Assembly (NCBI GenBank): GCA_963710735.1
Contig: CAVQBN010000007.1
Span: 1 to 64,000 of the forward strand
Source of the DNA: FEN-1297 sp963710735
GTDB lineage: Bacteria; Bacteroidota; Ignavibacteria; Ignavibacteriales; Ignavibacteriaceae
Length of the DNA: 64,000 nucleotides
Direction of reading: 5' to 3'
The notes beneath the pieces are model-generated. The model saw only the letters and a program-made list of their open reading frames with translations. It was not told the DNA's origin and ran no database searches. This document shows, one piece after another, positions 10,355 through 21,082 of the stretch; within the stretch, counting starts at the first letter, position 1; each line of letters begins with the position of its first letter. The position numbers were made by a program, and so were the translations under genes.

Positions 10355-10877
10355 TGCTTAAACCCACTATTTTCCCATCTTTATAAATAGGATTAACTAA
10401 CAGATTAAGCCAGCCTTCATTTCCGGTACTTGTTAAAATACGAACATCGACACTCGTATTTGGTGTAGGATTTATAATTTGTTCTTTAAAGATAGAATGA
10501 GTTACTGATCGGCTTTCCGGATGTACAAATCTTAGATAAAATTTCCCGATTAGGTCTTGATTTTTCACACCAAATTTAGAATAAGCAGCTTCATTAAGGT
10601 AAGTGAATTGCCCGCGCTGGTTAGTGCTGAAGAGTATGGCTTTTGTTCCTTCAACAATATTGCGGAATTTCATTTCGGATATTTTTATTTCTTCTTCAGC
10701 GTTCTTATGGTATGTAATATCAAATATAACACCTTCAATATAAAGGGGTTTTCCATCATCTCCCATTATAGGTTTTCCCATTTCATTGAAATAGCTTAAA
10801 CGGCCGTCCTTTCTTTTAAATCTATACTCAACTTCAAATTCAATATTATTTTTTATTGCATTTTTTACAATCTCCAT
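10296..10877 (-). pseudogene. PAS-PAS segment of the frameshifted kinase
   Basis: Two PAS/PAC units: the end of one (FEVEYRFKRKDGRLSYFNEMG ... VIFDITYHKNAEEE) and a complete one (MKFRNIVEGTKAILFSTNQ ... ALDITDRKHAEEALR). The upstream join at about 10900 and the downstream join at about 10304 each need one base removed. The downstream break is CTGCGC-G-ATAAGTGAA, where removing G restores LRISEKRFREF. No promoter or start of its own is evident. Confidence 0.65.
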
Positions 10878-10893
10878 AACGTGTGGTTTGTCA

Positions 10894-11652
10894 TCAGATT
10901 AATATAAACGGATCTATCGAACATATTTCTCCTTTCCGTAATTCATCCTTGGTATAGCCGGTAATTTGTTCAATCACGTTATTAAAGAACTCCATTCTGC
11001 CGCCATCTCTAAGATGAAGCCGGTATACTGAAGCCGGTAAATTTTCAGAGAGTGTGCGATAAGAATATTCACGTTCCTTTAATGCATCTTCAGCTAACCT
11101 AAGCTTTGTTATATCCTGCCAGGTTCCAATAAACTCTGATGGATTCCCCAATTCATCTTTAATCAGTTTTAAGTCATCGTGCATCCAATGCCAAAATCCG
11201 TCTTTAAATAGAAATCTATATTCAATTGACTTATGTCCGTATTTAAATAAATCTTCCAAGTCGTTGAATACTTTTGGTGCATCATCAGGATTGATTTTAC
11301 CTGCCCACCATCCCTTTTGGTAAAAGTCATCATTATTATGCCCGGTTATAGAAGAAAAATTCCCGCTGATATATTTTGTATCAAAATCACCGAAGGCATC
11401 ACATGAATAAATCATTGTGGAACTGGATGTCATCAGCATTTCAAGTCTATGTTTAGCATCGACAAGTTCTTTTTCCAGTTTTTTCTTTTCGGTTATATCA
11501 TTAGCTACAGTTACAGCAGCAATTACTTCACCCTCCAAATTTTTAACAGGAGAAATATGCATTTCAATTAAGAACTTCTTTACCGTCTTTAGTTCTACCC
11601 CATTGTTCGCCTTTCCATCCGTCTTTAAGTATTTTAGGATTAGCAGTTTCAT
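10894..11652 (-). pseudogene. PAS segment of the frameshifted kinase
   Basis: The useful part starts at about 11574 with FLIEMHISPVKNLEGEV ... VANDITEKKKLEKEL, continues with a PAS_3-type unit (STMIYSCDAFGDF ... TWQDITKLRLAEDALK) and opens a third PAS (YSYRTLSENLPASVYRL). It continues the preceding gene part exactly once the extra base at about 11575 is removed. The first 25 codons of this frame overlap the upstream part in another frame and are not real protein. Confidence 0.65.
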
Positions 11653-12586
11653 CTATGTCAGTATCATTTTTTTCAGATATTACCACTCCTACAAACTTGC
11701 CGATTAACTCATCTTGAGTATAACCGAATACTTTGCAAAAAGCATCGTTTACAAATAGAAATTTAAAATCAGTATCGGCTATCGCTATTATATCGTTTGC
11801 GCTTTTTATAGCATTGCTAAGCAGTAGAATTTGTCCATCTGATTTTTGCTTCTGTTCTATCATTTGATCGAAGGCATTTTCCAACTCGCCTAATTCGTCT
11901 TTTCTTCCGGATAAAATCCTAACTGAATAATCACCATTCGAAAATTTTCGTGCTGCATCGATTAACTTTGAAATAGGGTCTCTAATTTTTTTAGATAATA
12001 CAAAACCGAATACAATTGATATTAAAATGAAAAATAATGTGGCATATAAAATAATTTGCCGGACTTTAGCTATTTCTGTCTCGGATTTTTTTAATATTGA
12101 AGAATACTCAATTAGCAATGCTCCTAAAGTCTTTCCGTTTTCAGTTTTGATAGTATGTACATATAAAGATATACCGTTGGGATAGTCATCGCTTACTTCC
12201 TTAAAAGTTCTATCCAATCCATCCCGCATCGATAAAAGCACTTCATTATTTTTATCAAAATTATATTTTGTGCCGATTGCATCTGCTATTACGTCTGCTA
12301 TTATTGTCTTGTCCGTATCGACAATAACTATATCTATTTTTTGAATTGAATAAATATCGTTAATGTAATCTTCCAGGGCTTCCCTGTCAAAAAATAACGG
12401 GCGTGATTTCGCCGATTCTGTTTCTCTTCCTATAGTTAAAGCAATAGTATGGGCATAATTATTTGTGTGTAAAAGCGCCTGGTTCTTTGCTTCTTTTTCA
12501 AAAACTACAAATGTTAATATTGCTAAAAGCAGAAACGGAATTACAAAAAACGAAAACGACATGATTAGTTTGTTTCTAATCTTCAT
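11564..12586 (-). pseudogene. membrane sensor N-terminus of the frameshifted kinase
   Basis: N-terminal part of the kinase running 12586 to 8381. Residues 8-27 form TM1, 30-175 an extracytoplasmic sensor (CHASE/Cache-like size), 178-200 TM2, 200-252 a HAMP domain (KKIRDPISKLIDAARKFSNG) and 262-340 the start of a PAS domain ending GRTKDGKEVLN at a premature stop. Skipping one base at about 11575 gives KDGKEFLIEMHISP and restores the PAS. The complete protein would be about 1390 residues: TM-sensor-TM-HAMP, six or so PAS, GAF, PAS and kinase. It may still make a short membrane protein. Confidence 0.7.
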
Positions 12587-12758
12587 TAAAGGGCCTGCTG
12601 TTTAATAACAAGAAATAAGTATACATTAAATTGGAACACATGATTGAAATTGCCTATATCCATAAACTTAAAAAATACGATAAAAGTATATTCGTTGGAA
12701 AATTGTTATTTACTCAAATTAACAGGAAACGCATATTATCAGAAAATGATTCCCAATT

Positions 12759-12782
12759 GTCATTCCCGCGAAAGCGGGAATC
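12759..12782. repeat. REP-like palindrome (GTCATTCCCGCG type)
   Basis: GATTCCCGC-type arms around GAAA: CATTCCCGC and GCGGGAATC, preceded by GT. The same family appears, with ATACCCGC arms, at 21866-21889 and 22271-22295, and with shorter arms at 22322-22344. It lies between the 1607-residue kinase stop and the upstream sensor gene, in a 277-base gap without genes. Confidence 0.8.
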
Positions 12783-12863
12783 TATTTGGGCAGCGTGTGT
12801 TTAATTCACGTTTTCATGGGCTGACCTTTCCAGGACTATCTCTATTATAAATCCAATAACATT

Positions 12864-15800
12864 CTATTTCGAATTCAGTGCCTCTTTCAATACATTTAAA
12901 ATAGTTTCTTTTTTATAAGGCTTAGAGATATATTGCGTAAATCCACTGCTCAAGAATTTTTCTTTATCACCCTGCATTGCATAAGCAGTAACAGCTATTA
13001 TAGGAATGCCTTCATATCCTTTTATTTGCTTTATCTTTTCTGTAGCCTCCAAACCGCTCATTCCCAAACCGAGGTTTACATCCATCAGGATGCAATCGTA
13101 TATTTTATTTTCAACTAATTGAATCGCCATTTCACCATTCTCAGCAAATTTTATTTTGTAAAGGTCCTTTAATAAAAGCCTTACTATATCCCTTGAAAAA
13201 TTGTCATCTTCAACAACAAGAATTTCTTTCCCCGTAGGTTTAATTATTTCCTTTTTTGCAGAATGGATTGTATTAATTTCCAGCTCAATTTGTTCTCCTT
13301 TGCCGTTTTTTTTCGGCGCTGTATTTATGGATTTAAACATTACGGTAAATATTGAGCCTTTGCCTGGTTCACTATCAACAGTAATCTTCCCATTCATCAT
13401 ACTTACATATTTTTTAGTAAGTGTTAAACCTAAACCGGTCCCCTCAAATTGACGATTCAATCCCTCACTAGCCTGCCTGAATTCTTCAAATATTATTTCA
13501 TGGCTTTCCTTTGATATACCAATCCCGGTATCGATCACTTTTATAACAGACCAGCTTTCACCATCCTGAATATTTTTTTCAATCTCAATTGTTACGCCGC
13601 CTTTGATTGTGTATTTAATCGAATTGCTAAGCAATTTTTCCAAGATGTGTACAAAATATTTAACATTAAGAAGTGAAAAGACATTTTCAGATTTTTTATC
13701 CAGCCGCAGGTACAAATTTTTATTCCAGGCCAAAATCGACATTCTATTTATGACCCCATCTGTTTCTTTAATCACATCTACTTCAGTCAATTTAAAATCG
13801 ATTTTTTTTGCTTCCATTCTTGACAAATCGAGGATCGAATTTACCGTATCCAATAATCTTTTACCGCTGTTTTCGATGCCTTCAAGCATCTCTTTGTGAT
13901 ACTTGTTTTCAATATCGGAAATAAGAAATTGTGAGTAACCTAAAATTGCAACAAGCGGTGTCCGCATTTCATGGCTCATATTATTTACAAAGTTTGTTTT
14001 AAGCCTGTTCATTTCTTCTGCTTTTTCTTTAGCAGAAATTAATTCCTCTACCATTTTTTTATGTTCTGTAATATCTTCTTTTATTGCAATGAAATGAGTG
14101 ATTTCACCATTTTCATTTATTATCGGCGAGATTGTTGCGGATTCCCAGTATAGTTCCCCGTTTTTCTTTTTGTTGTGCAATTCACCGTGCCATTCATTGC
14201 CGGAAAGTATTGCATCCCAAAGTTCTTTATATTCTTTTTTCGTTTTTTCACCTGATTTTAACATACGCGGATTTTGGCCTATTACTTCGGAATTAGAATA
14301 ACCGGTAGTCTCGTAAAACTTATTATTAACGTATTCAATCTTTCCTTTTTTGTCGGTTATTAATACAGTAGCGGGACTTTGCTGAACCCCTCTATAAAGT
14401 TTACGTATTTCTTCTTCGGAGTGTTTACGCTCCGTAATATCTCTAATTACACTCAATACCATTTTAGGTTTGCCTTCCAGCAAAACTATAGAATTAGAAA
14501 GCTCAACCCAGATTTCCTTTTTGTTCCATAATATTATTTTACTCTCCATTTTTTGTTTAATAGAGTTATTCTTTAAATTATTTTTAAAACTATGTAAATC
14601 ATTACTCTCTGCCGGATCATAGGCAGATATAAACGGCAATCCTTCAAGTTCACTTATGCTTTTTCCTACCAGCTTGCAAAAAGCAGGGTTTACACTTACA
14701 ATAATTCCGCTGCTATCACAAAGCCTCATACTGTCAAATGAGTTTTCCCAAACCGAACGGAATTGCAGTTCCGATGTAAGAATTTGTTCTTCATTTTTTT
14801 TACGTTCGGTTATATCCGTGGAAATACCCAGCAGCCCGATTATATCCCCTTTATCATTATTAATTTTGGAAGTATACAAGTATATCGGAAATTCTTGGCC
14901 GTTTTTCCTTTTATTTAATAATTCGCCTGACCATCCTCCGTCCAAAGTTTTAAGCTGTATCTCTGAGGATAATTCTTCCGGATTATTTTCAGATCTGATA
15001 AGGTTATAGTTTTTCCCGATTATCTCATTATATTCATACCCGTAACTCTTGCAGAATGCACTGTTGACAAATGTTAAATTATCATTTAAATCGGTTATGC
15101 TTACACATTCATTAATACTTTCCAGAGCATTAGCTAAAAATTTTATCTTTTCAAGTGCTTTCTTTTGTGCGGTCGTGTCTGTAATAAATCCGATATTGTG
15201 CTGCCTGCCGTCTATGTCAGCGACTGCTTTATTAAAGGTTGCATAGAATATTGTCCCGTCTTTTCTTAAACATGGAATATCGATTGACATATTTATTTTT
15301 TCAGAACCTTTAGATTCGAATTCTGAAATTACAGATGACAGGTTTTCAGGCGGATGCAAGTCGGCAACATTCATTCCTATCATTTCCTGTTCGGAATAAC
15401 CGAACATTTTGCATGCTGCCTTGTTTACATATTTATACTCTTTCGACTCAACATCAACAACTACGATCCCTTCGGCGGCAGACTGGAAAAGCTGCCTGTA
15501 TCTCTCTTCTGATGCAGCGAGTTCTTTTTCAGCAATTTTGCGTTCTGTTATGTCCCTAACCATCACAACAGTATATAGTTTTTCAAGTTTAACTACCGCA
15601 ATATTTAACTCTACCGGGAAAGTAGTACCGTCTTTACGGCGATGTATAGATTCAAGCATCATAGAATTGGTTCCTTGAAGCTTGGGAATTAGTAATTTGA
15701 AACTTTGAATGTTTTGATTAGGGTCTATATCAAAAATATTCATTCTTAAAAGTTCACTTCGTTTATATCCCAGTTCAATACAGGCTTTTTCGTTAACATC

Positions 15801-17687
15801 TGTAAACTCTCCGGTTTCCATATCAATTACTTCTATAGCGTCTTTTGATTTATCCATCAGCAAACGGAAAAGCCTGAGAGATTTCTCAATCTCCTTGCGT
15901 TCGGTAATATCAACGAAAGAGAATAATACTTTCGACCAGGTATCTTCATATCCCGGCACAATTGTAAGCTGATATAAGATCTGAATTATTTTACCATTTA
16001 AAATTTTAATAGGCATTTCACCGTCAATCCTTGACATGCCTTCCGATAGCCCGATTAATTCTTCCGTTGCCCCTTCTATAGATTCTTCAACAAAAAAGTT
16101 TGGTAATCCTTGTAATACTTCCTCTTTAGTGTTTCCTTTTACAATATTTAATACTTCTCTGTTTACATCAAGCAGTTTAGCCATTGAGGCGCACTTAATT
16201 ACTTCATCAATATGTTTTTCGAAAAATGAACGGAAATCATTAACACCGTTTTCTTTTAAATCATCTATATATTTTTTTACATCCGAAAGGTCTTCTTCCC
16301 AAATGGCAATTGCGGCATTTTCAAAAAGGTCTTTGTAGCGGCTTTCACTAATTTGAAGATTAACTTCGGCTTTCTTCTTCAATTGTTCCTGCTGAATAGA
16401 ATAAATAGAGTATGATAAATCCTCAGATAATTCTTCAAGGAGAATGACCTCCCTTTCGTCAAAGAAGTTTTTAGAACCGGAATAAAAAGAAATAACGCCG
16501 ATGGATTTATCATCAATCCTTAACGGAAAGCTTGCGGCTGATCTAAAATTATTATTTAAAGCTTTGTTCCGTCGAATCTTCATCGATTCATCTTTTTCAA
16601 TATCGTTGCAGACAATTTTATCGGCTTCTGCTACCGCTAATCCTGCCGTTCCTAATTCTTCGGAAGATTTATCCAGCGGGATAGCTAATCCATCTAAATA
16701 ATCTTTTGCTTCACCCTGCCATGCTGCGGGTTTGATTGAATTATCATTCTCATCAACCAATCCAATCCATACCATTTTATATTTGCCAATTTCAACGGCT
16801 ATATTGCAAGTATCTCTGAACAGCTCGTCCGCTTTTTGACACCTGACAATCATTTTATTTATGCTGCTTAGCAGGGAATAAACACGGTTTAAACGTTCAA
16901 TCTTTATTTCAGCTAGCTTTCTCTCAGTTATATCACGGGTAATAAGTATAAAATATTTTAACTCACCTGAGTAATCAAATATAGGTCCGACATTAGCTTC
17001 TACATTAACAATACTGCCGTCTTTTCTCAATAACCGCTGTTCAATATTTTTGTTTTTTTTATTTAAAATAGAATCATTTAAATCCTTTTTAACCCGTTCT
17101 AATTCTTCAGGAACCATAAAATCAAAAATACTCTTCCCGATAACTTCATTAACATCATCAATGCCGGCTATAATTGCAGCTTTATTATTAGCAATTATTA
17201 CTTTTCCTGTCACATCAATTAAAACAATAGAATCCGGAGAAGTATCAACAAGAGTTTTATACAGATCTTCTTTCTCTCTTAGCTGTTCTTTAATCAGCTT
17301 TCTTTCTTTTTTTATTTCGTAATCTTTTATTTCGCGAATGACTGCGGAGTTAAGGCGTTTAAGATTATCTTTCATTAAATAATCGTTGGCACCGTTTTTC
17401 ATTGTTTCAACTGCAACATCTTCTCCGATAGTTCCGGAAACAATTATAAACGGGATATCTTCATTTCTTTCCCTAACCATTTTTAATGCTGCGATACCGT
17501 CGAATCCCGGCATTGAATAATCGGAAATAATTATATCCCATTCTTTTTCAAGAGCCTTATTTAATGCAATTGCGTTATCAACTCTTTCAAATGCGGCATT
17601 TGTGTCTATTTTACCCAGCTCCCGCATTATCAGTAATGCATCATGTTCCGAGTCTTCAATTAGCAAAATGTTATATTTAGTTTTCAT
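12864..17687 (-). CDS. multi-PAS hybrid histidine kinase with receiver domains at both ends
   Basis: A 1607-residue soluble hybrid sensor kinase. Approximate order: receiver 1-125 (IIISDYSMPGFDG), PAS 142-265, GAF 265-430, then six PAS/PAC units to about 1215 (each ending in an ITERK-like linker), HisKA 1225-1295 (FVNNMSHEMRTPL), HATPase 1335-1450 (N-box LLSNSIKYT, G-boxes DTGIGIS and GTGLGLTL) and a second receiver 1475-1600 (CILMDVNLGLGMSG). No membrane segment is seen. The start lies 15 bases after the stop of the CheY-like gene and follows the 957-residue kinase gene, suggesting one signalling operon. An N-terminal receiver implies input from another kinase, so it may act in a branched phosphorelay. 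Confidence 0.92.
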   Translation of the reverse strand: MKTKYNILLIEDSEHDALLIMRELGKIDTNAAFERVDNAIALNKALEKEWDIIISDYSMPGFDGIAALKMVRERNEDIPFIIVSGTIGEDVAVETMKNGANDYLMKDNLKRLNSAVIREIKDYEIKKERKLIKEQLREKEDLYKTLVDTSPDSIVLIDVTGKVIIANNKAAIIAGIDDVNEVIGKSIFDFMVPEELERVKKDLNDSILNKKNKNIEQRLLRKDGSIVNVEANVGPIFDYSGELKYFILITRDITERKLAEIKIERLNRVYSLLSSINKMIVRCQKADELFRDTCNIAVEIGKYKMVWIGLVDENDNSIKPAAWQGEAKDYLDGLAIPLDKSSEELGTAGLAVAEADKIVCNDIEKDESMKIRRNKALNNNFRSAASFPLRIDDKSIGVISFYSGSKNFFDEREVILLEELSEDLSYSIYSIQQEQLKKKAEVNLQISESRYKDLFENAAIAIWEEDLSDVKKYIDDLKENGVNDFRSFFEKHIDEVIKCASMAKLLDVNREVLNIVKGNTKEEVLQGLPNFFVEESIEGATEELIGLSEGMSRIDGEMPIKILNGKIIQILYQLTIVPGYEDTWSKVLFSFVDITERKEIEKSLRLFRLLMDKSKDAIEVIDMETGEFTDVNEKACIELGYKRSELLRMNIFDIDPNQNIQSFKLLIPKLQGTNSMMLESIHRRKDGTTFPVELNIAVVKLEKLYTVVMVRDITERKIAEKELAASEERYRQLFQSAAEGIVVVDVESKEYKYVNKAACKMFGYSEQEMIGMNVADLHPPENLSSVISEFESKGSEKINMSIDIPCLRKDGTIFYATFNKAVADIDGRQHNIGFITDTTAQKKALEKIKFLANALESINECVSITDLNDNLTFVNSAFCKSYGYEYNEIIGKNYNLIRSENNPEELSSEIQLKTLDGGWSGELLNKRKNGQEFPIYLYTSKINNDKGDIIGLLGISTDITERKKNEEQILTSELQFRSVWENSFDSMRLCDSSGIIVSVNPAFCKLVGKSISELEGLPFISAYDPAESNDLHSFKNNLKNNSIKQKMESKIILWNKKEIWVELSNSIVLLEGKPKMVLSVIRDITERKHSEEEIRKLYRGVQQSPATVLITDKKGKIEYVNNKFYETTGYSNSEVIGQNPRMLKSGEKTKKEYKELWDAILSGNEWHGELHNKKKNGELYWESATISPIINENGEITHFIAIKEDITEHKKMVEELISAKEKAEEMNRLKTNFVNNMSHEMRTPLVAILGYSQFLISDIENKYHKEMLEGIENSGKRLLDTVNSILDLSRMEAKKIDFKLTEVDVIKETDGVINRMSILAWNKNLYLRLDKKSENVFSLLNVKYFVHILEKLLSNSIKYTIKGGVTIEIEKNIQDGESWSVIKVIDTGIGISKESHEIIFEEFRQASEGLNRQFEGTGLGLTLTKKYVSMMNGKITVDSEPGKGSIFTVMFKSINTAPKKNGKGEQIELEINTIHSAKKEIIKPTGKEILVVEDDNFSRDIVRLLLKDLYKIKFAENGEMAIQLVENKIYDCILMDVNLGLGMSGLEATEKIKQIKGYEGIPIIAVTAYAMQGDKEKFLSSGFTQYISKPYKKETILNVLKEALNSK

Positions 17688-17702
17688 ATATATATCTTTA
17701 TT

Positions 17703-18134
17703 TTAAGGCAGTTCATTTAACCTCAGCCAATAACCGGCGGCTTCCCGAACGGTTTCGACAAAGGTTTCAAATTTAACCGGTTTTGTTACGAAACTGTTAG
17801 CTCCAAGTACATAACTTGATTTAATGTCTTTCTCTTCTGTTGAAGATGATAATATTACAACCGGTACAGTTTTCATTCCTTCGTCCTTCCGGATTTTCGT
17901 CAGCACTTCCAGGCCGTTTAATTTCGGCAGGTTGAGATCTAGAAATATTACTGTAGGTTTGTCCTCTATATCTCTTTCAGAATGTTTGCCCGAACAAAAC
18001 AAATAATCGAGCGCTTCCATACCGTCATGCGCTACCGCATAAGAACAGTTTAATTTTAGGCTTCGCAATACTCTTATTAAAAGAGCTTCATCATCAGGGC
18101 TGTCTTCAACAAATAAAATCGATTTCGTTTTCAT
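17703..18134 (-). CDS. single-domain response regulator (Rcp1/CheY-like)
   Basis: A 143-residue stand-alone receiver. The acidic pair is in FVEDSPDDEALL, the phospho-acceptor Asp in VIFLDLNLPKLNGLEV, the Ser/Thr in VVILSSSTEE and the Lys in SFVTKPVKFE. The SPDDE start and the length are typical of Rcp1-like regulators that partner with phytochrome-like kinases, and the kinase gene upstream has exactly that transmitter type. It sits 12 bases after that kinase and 15 before the 1607-residue hybrid kinase, so it probably shuttles phosphate between them. Confidence 0.92.
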   Translation of the reverse strand: MKTKSILFVEDSPDDEALLIRVLRSLKLNCSYAVAHDGMEALDYLFCSGKHSERDIEDKPTVIFLDLNLPKLNGLEVLTKIRKDEGMKTVPVVILSSSTEEKDIKSSYVLGANSFVTKPVKFETFVETVREAAGYWLRLNELP

Positions 18135-18146
18135 ATTTCCTTTATA

Positions 18147-21020
18147 TCATTGTAACGTAAAACTAAATTTTGCGCCTTCCCCAACCACGCCTTCGGCCCA
18201 AATTTTACCTCCGTGGCGCACTATTATTCGCTGCACCGTTGCTAAGCCTATACCGGTTCCTTCAAACTCGTTTGAAGAATGAAGGCGCTGGAATGGGACA
18301 AATAATTTATTTGAATAGGCCATATCAAAGCCTGCCCCGTTGTCCTTAATAAAATAATTGCCTTCTCCATTTTGCCCGGAATAACCGAATTCAATTACAG
18401 CACCGGATTTGTTTTTTGTAAACTTCCAGGAGTTGTTTATTAAATTTTCCAACACGACATGCATTAGCCTGCTGTCCGCATTAACAATAATGCCCGGCGA
18501 AATATTAAATTTAACATTGCGTCCGGGTTCCGCTTCTTTTAGATTTTCAGAAATGTTCTCGGCCATTTTACTCAAGTCTATCTTCTCCCTTGATAGCAAG
18601 CTTCTTGTAATTCTGGAAAGCTTCAAAAAATCATCTATAAGGTCAGACATATGCCCTGCGGCGGACCAAATATGGTTAAGATATATTTTCCCCTCTTCAT
18701 CAAGCTTGTCATTATAATCTTCCACCAAAGCTTTGCTGAAACCTTCAATTGCCCTTAGCGGCGCACGTAAATCATGAGACACGGAGTAGCTGAATGATTC
18801 TAATTCTTTATTGACGGCTTGTAATTGTACAGTCCGCTCTATTACACGCTGCTCAAGCTCAGCATTTAATTTATGGATTTCTTCTTCGGCTTTCTTGCGC
18901 CCCGTAATATCGGTGTGGATTGAAACGAGAACTTTCCCGTATTTTAGATGATCAAAAATTGAAACCTTTGCATTAGACCAAAATAGTGTTCCGTCTTTCT
19001 TTATATTATAAATTTCACCTTCCCAGGTACCCTCTGACTTTAATATTTCCATAATTTCAGAGACTATTTCTTCAGAGTTTTTCGCGGTAGGAGCGTTTAC
19101 AATCGAAACGTTCTTTCCTATCATTTCATTGTGTTCATAGCCGAACATTTCTTCAAACTTCGAATTTGTATAAACAATATTTCCGTCGTCCATTCTAACA
19201 AGATATAAGGCCTCATTCATATTCTTCATTATTTCACTTTGAAAACGAATTTCATACTCAGCAAGTTTACGTTCGGTAATATCCTGTCCTTGTCCAATTG
19301 TCGCTGTTATTTCCTTCCCTTCTTTGTCATATATATTTGCAAAATTCCAGAGAACAGTTCTAACCTCTTTATCTTTTCTCAATATTTCTATTTCAATTGT
19401 TTCCCACTTTTCACCGCTGGTAATTTCATTAATTTTATCCAGCGAATCGGTAACTTTATCTTCTGAAAAAAGAAGAGTTATTTTTATATTTCTTAATTCA
19501 TTTGCTTCATACCCGGTTAATTCTTTAAATGCCAGGTTAAAGCGGGTTATTAATAATGAAGTATCCCAAACAATAATCGGTGCATTTGCATTATTAAAAA
19601 GATTCTCCAGGTATTCGTTCGTTTCATGTAATAATTCCTCTGCATGCTTGTTTTCCGTAATATCATGGGCAGAGGCTAACACGCCATTTATGTTTTCATT
19701 TTCATCTTTAAGAATTTTGCACCACCACGCCAGCAGTCTTTTTTTTCCATCCTTACGCAGCTGCCAGTTTTCTATATAATTTAAATTTTCACTCCCCTTG
19801 AAAATTGGTTTTGATGTATTAGAGGAATCAAGTTCTACTTCGAAAATACTTACTTGTCTTCCGGTAATATTATCTCCGAAAAATTCCTTTCCCTCATTAT
19901 TTGACCATGTGCAGACTTTATTATTATCAAGCTCCAAAATTATTTCCGGTGCGGCTGCAAGTATTGCCTCGTGGCGGTTAGATAAAAATTTCAATTTTTC
20001 AGCAGCTTCAAAACTATCTTTATAAAATCTTACCTGCTGGTGTCTCCAAACTAATCCCACACTTAGCCCTACACCGATTAAAAGGCCAATAATTGATATT
20101 ATTATCAGCCACAATCTTTCACTAATAGGGCCATAAACTTCCGAGATATCTATTCTTGCCACTAAAAACCAGGGTGAGCCTGGTATTGGACAAATATAAG
20201 CCGTTACCGGTACACCGCGATAGTCTTTACCTTGAAAAATTCCTTTATAACCCAGCACTGCTTGTACAGCAGGTAATTTCAAATCTGAAAGCGGCTTTCT
20301 AAAACTCAGTGCTGCATTTTTCTCAAATCTAAGCTCATTTAGGAAAACAACATCATTTCCTTCACGCCTTACAATAAGCGTTTCCGCTGTTTTACTCGGT
20401 GTAGGCCATTCTTTTATTAAAGGGAAAAGATAATGATTAGGATCAATCCGCAATGCAAGAACTCCAATTATATTTTTACCGGGCTGCCCTGCTGTTATCG
20501 GGATGAAAATTGATAAATAAATTCTTCCGTCATTTTCATTGCGGTAGAAATCTTGGAAAAATATTTGTCTCGATTTTAATACTTGTAAAAAATTTACCGA
20601 AAAAAGAAACGGCTTAAGTATTTTTTCAGCCGGGTAAGAAATTACTTCAGCACCATTTGTATCAAATAAGCATATCCTGTCATAATTATACGCAATACTT
20701 ACTTGTTTAATCCATGCTTGTATTCTTCTTTTTGTATCCGTGTTGTTTTTCTTAACAATAACTCTCTCAACAAGGCTGGCAAATTCAGCATTCTTGTACA
20801 GTACTTCGGCATCTCCCAAACGTTCTTTACGCCATTGTATAATTTGGTTAACTTTTAATAATGCGGTTGATGAGAGCTGCTTTTCTATTTCTGCCCTATA
20901 TTGCTTTTCGTAATTGCTGTAATAAAGGTAACCGCCTATTACAATTCCTATCCCAAGAATTATAAAATTAATTATCAGGAAATAGGGATGGCGGCTATCT
21001 TTTTTGTGATTGTTTTCCAT
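18147..21020 (-). CDS. membrane sensor histidine kinase, Cache-like sensor, three PAS, phytochrome-type transmitter
   Basis: A 957-residue kinase. TM1 at about 13-34, a large extracytoplasmic sensor 35-300 with the layout of a double Cache domain, TM2 at about 302-325, then PAS units at about 345-460, 465-590 and 595-715 (the last ends HTDITGRKKAEEE), a coiled coil and HisKA at about 735-805 with SYSVSHDLRAPLRAIEGF. The HATPase is complete (LENLINNSWKFTK, DNGAGFD, GTGIGLATVQRI). It opens the likely operon with the CheY-like protein and the 1607-residue hybrid kinase. The ligand is unknown. Confidence 0.92.
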   Translation of the reverse strand: MENNHKKDSRHPYFLIINFIILGIGIVIGGYLYYSNYEKQYRAEIEKQLSSTALLKVNQIIQWRKERLGDAEVLYKNAEFASLVERVIVKKNNTDTKRRIQAWIKQVSIAYNYDRICLFDTNGAEVISYPAEKILKPFLFSVNFLQVLKSRQIFFQDFYRNENDGRIYLSIFIPITAGQPGKNIIGVLALRIDPNHYLFPLIKEWPTPSKTAETLIVRREGNDVVFLNELRFEKNAALSFRKPLSDLKLPAVQAVLGYKGIFQGKDYRGVPVTAYICPIPGSPWFLVARIDISEVYGPISERLWLIIISIIGLLIGVGLSVGLVWRHQQVRFYKDSFEAAEKLKFLSNRHEAILAAAPEIILELDNNKVCTWSNNEGKEFFGDNITGRQVSIFEVELDSSNTSKPIFKGSENLNYIENWQLRKDGKKRLLAWWCKILKDENENINGVLASAHDITENKHAEELLHETNEYLENLFNNANAPIIVWDTSLLITRFNLAFKELTGYEANELRNIKITLLFSEDKVTDSLDKINEITSGEKWETIEIEILRKDKEVRTVLWNFANIYDKEGKEITATIGQGQDITERKLAEYEIRFQSEIMKNMNEALYLVRMDDGNIVYTNSKFEEMFGYEHNEMIGKNVSIVNAPTAKNSEEIVSEIMEILKSEGTWEGEIYNIKKDGTLFWSNAKVSIFDHLKYGKVLVSIHTDITGRKKAEEEIHKLNAELEQRVIERTVQLQAVNKELESFSYSVSHDLRAPLRAIEGFSKALVEDYNDKLDEEGKIYLNHIWSAAGHMSDLIDDFLKLSRITRSLLSREKIDLSKMAENISENLKEAEPGRNVKFNISPGIIVNADSRLMHVVLENLINNSWKFTKNKSGAVIEFGYSGQNGEGNYFIKDNGAGFDMAYSNKLFVPFQRLHSSNEFEGTGIGLATVQRIIVRHGGKIWAEGVVGEGAKFSFTLQ

Positions 21021-21082
21021 TTGCTAATTCAGGTATTCACTTTTACACATAAATACTCTTATTCTATTTTTGGTTTCTGTTA

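Noticed and set aside
10296..11652. Programmed +1 frameshifting (RF2-like, stop TGA followed by GA-type codons)
   Set aside because: The shifted frames often meet TGA because Asp and Glu codons preceded by T create it. The breaks show no shared slippery codon or upstream Shine-Dalgarno-like element, and several are far from the stop.
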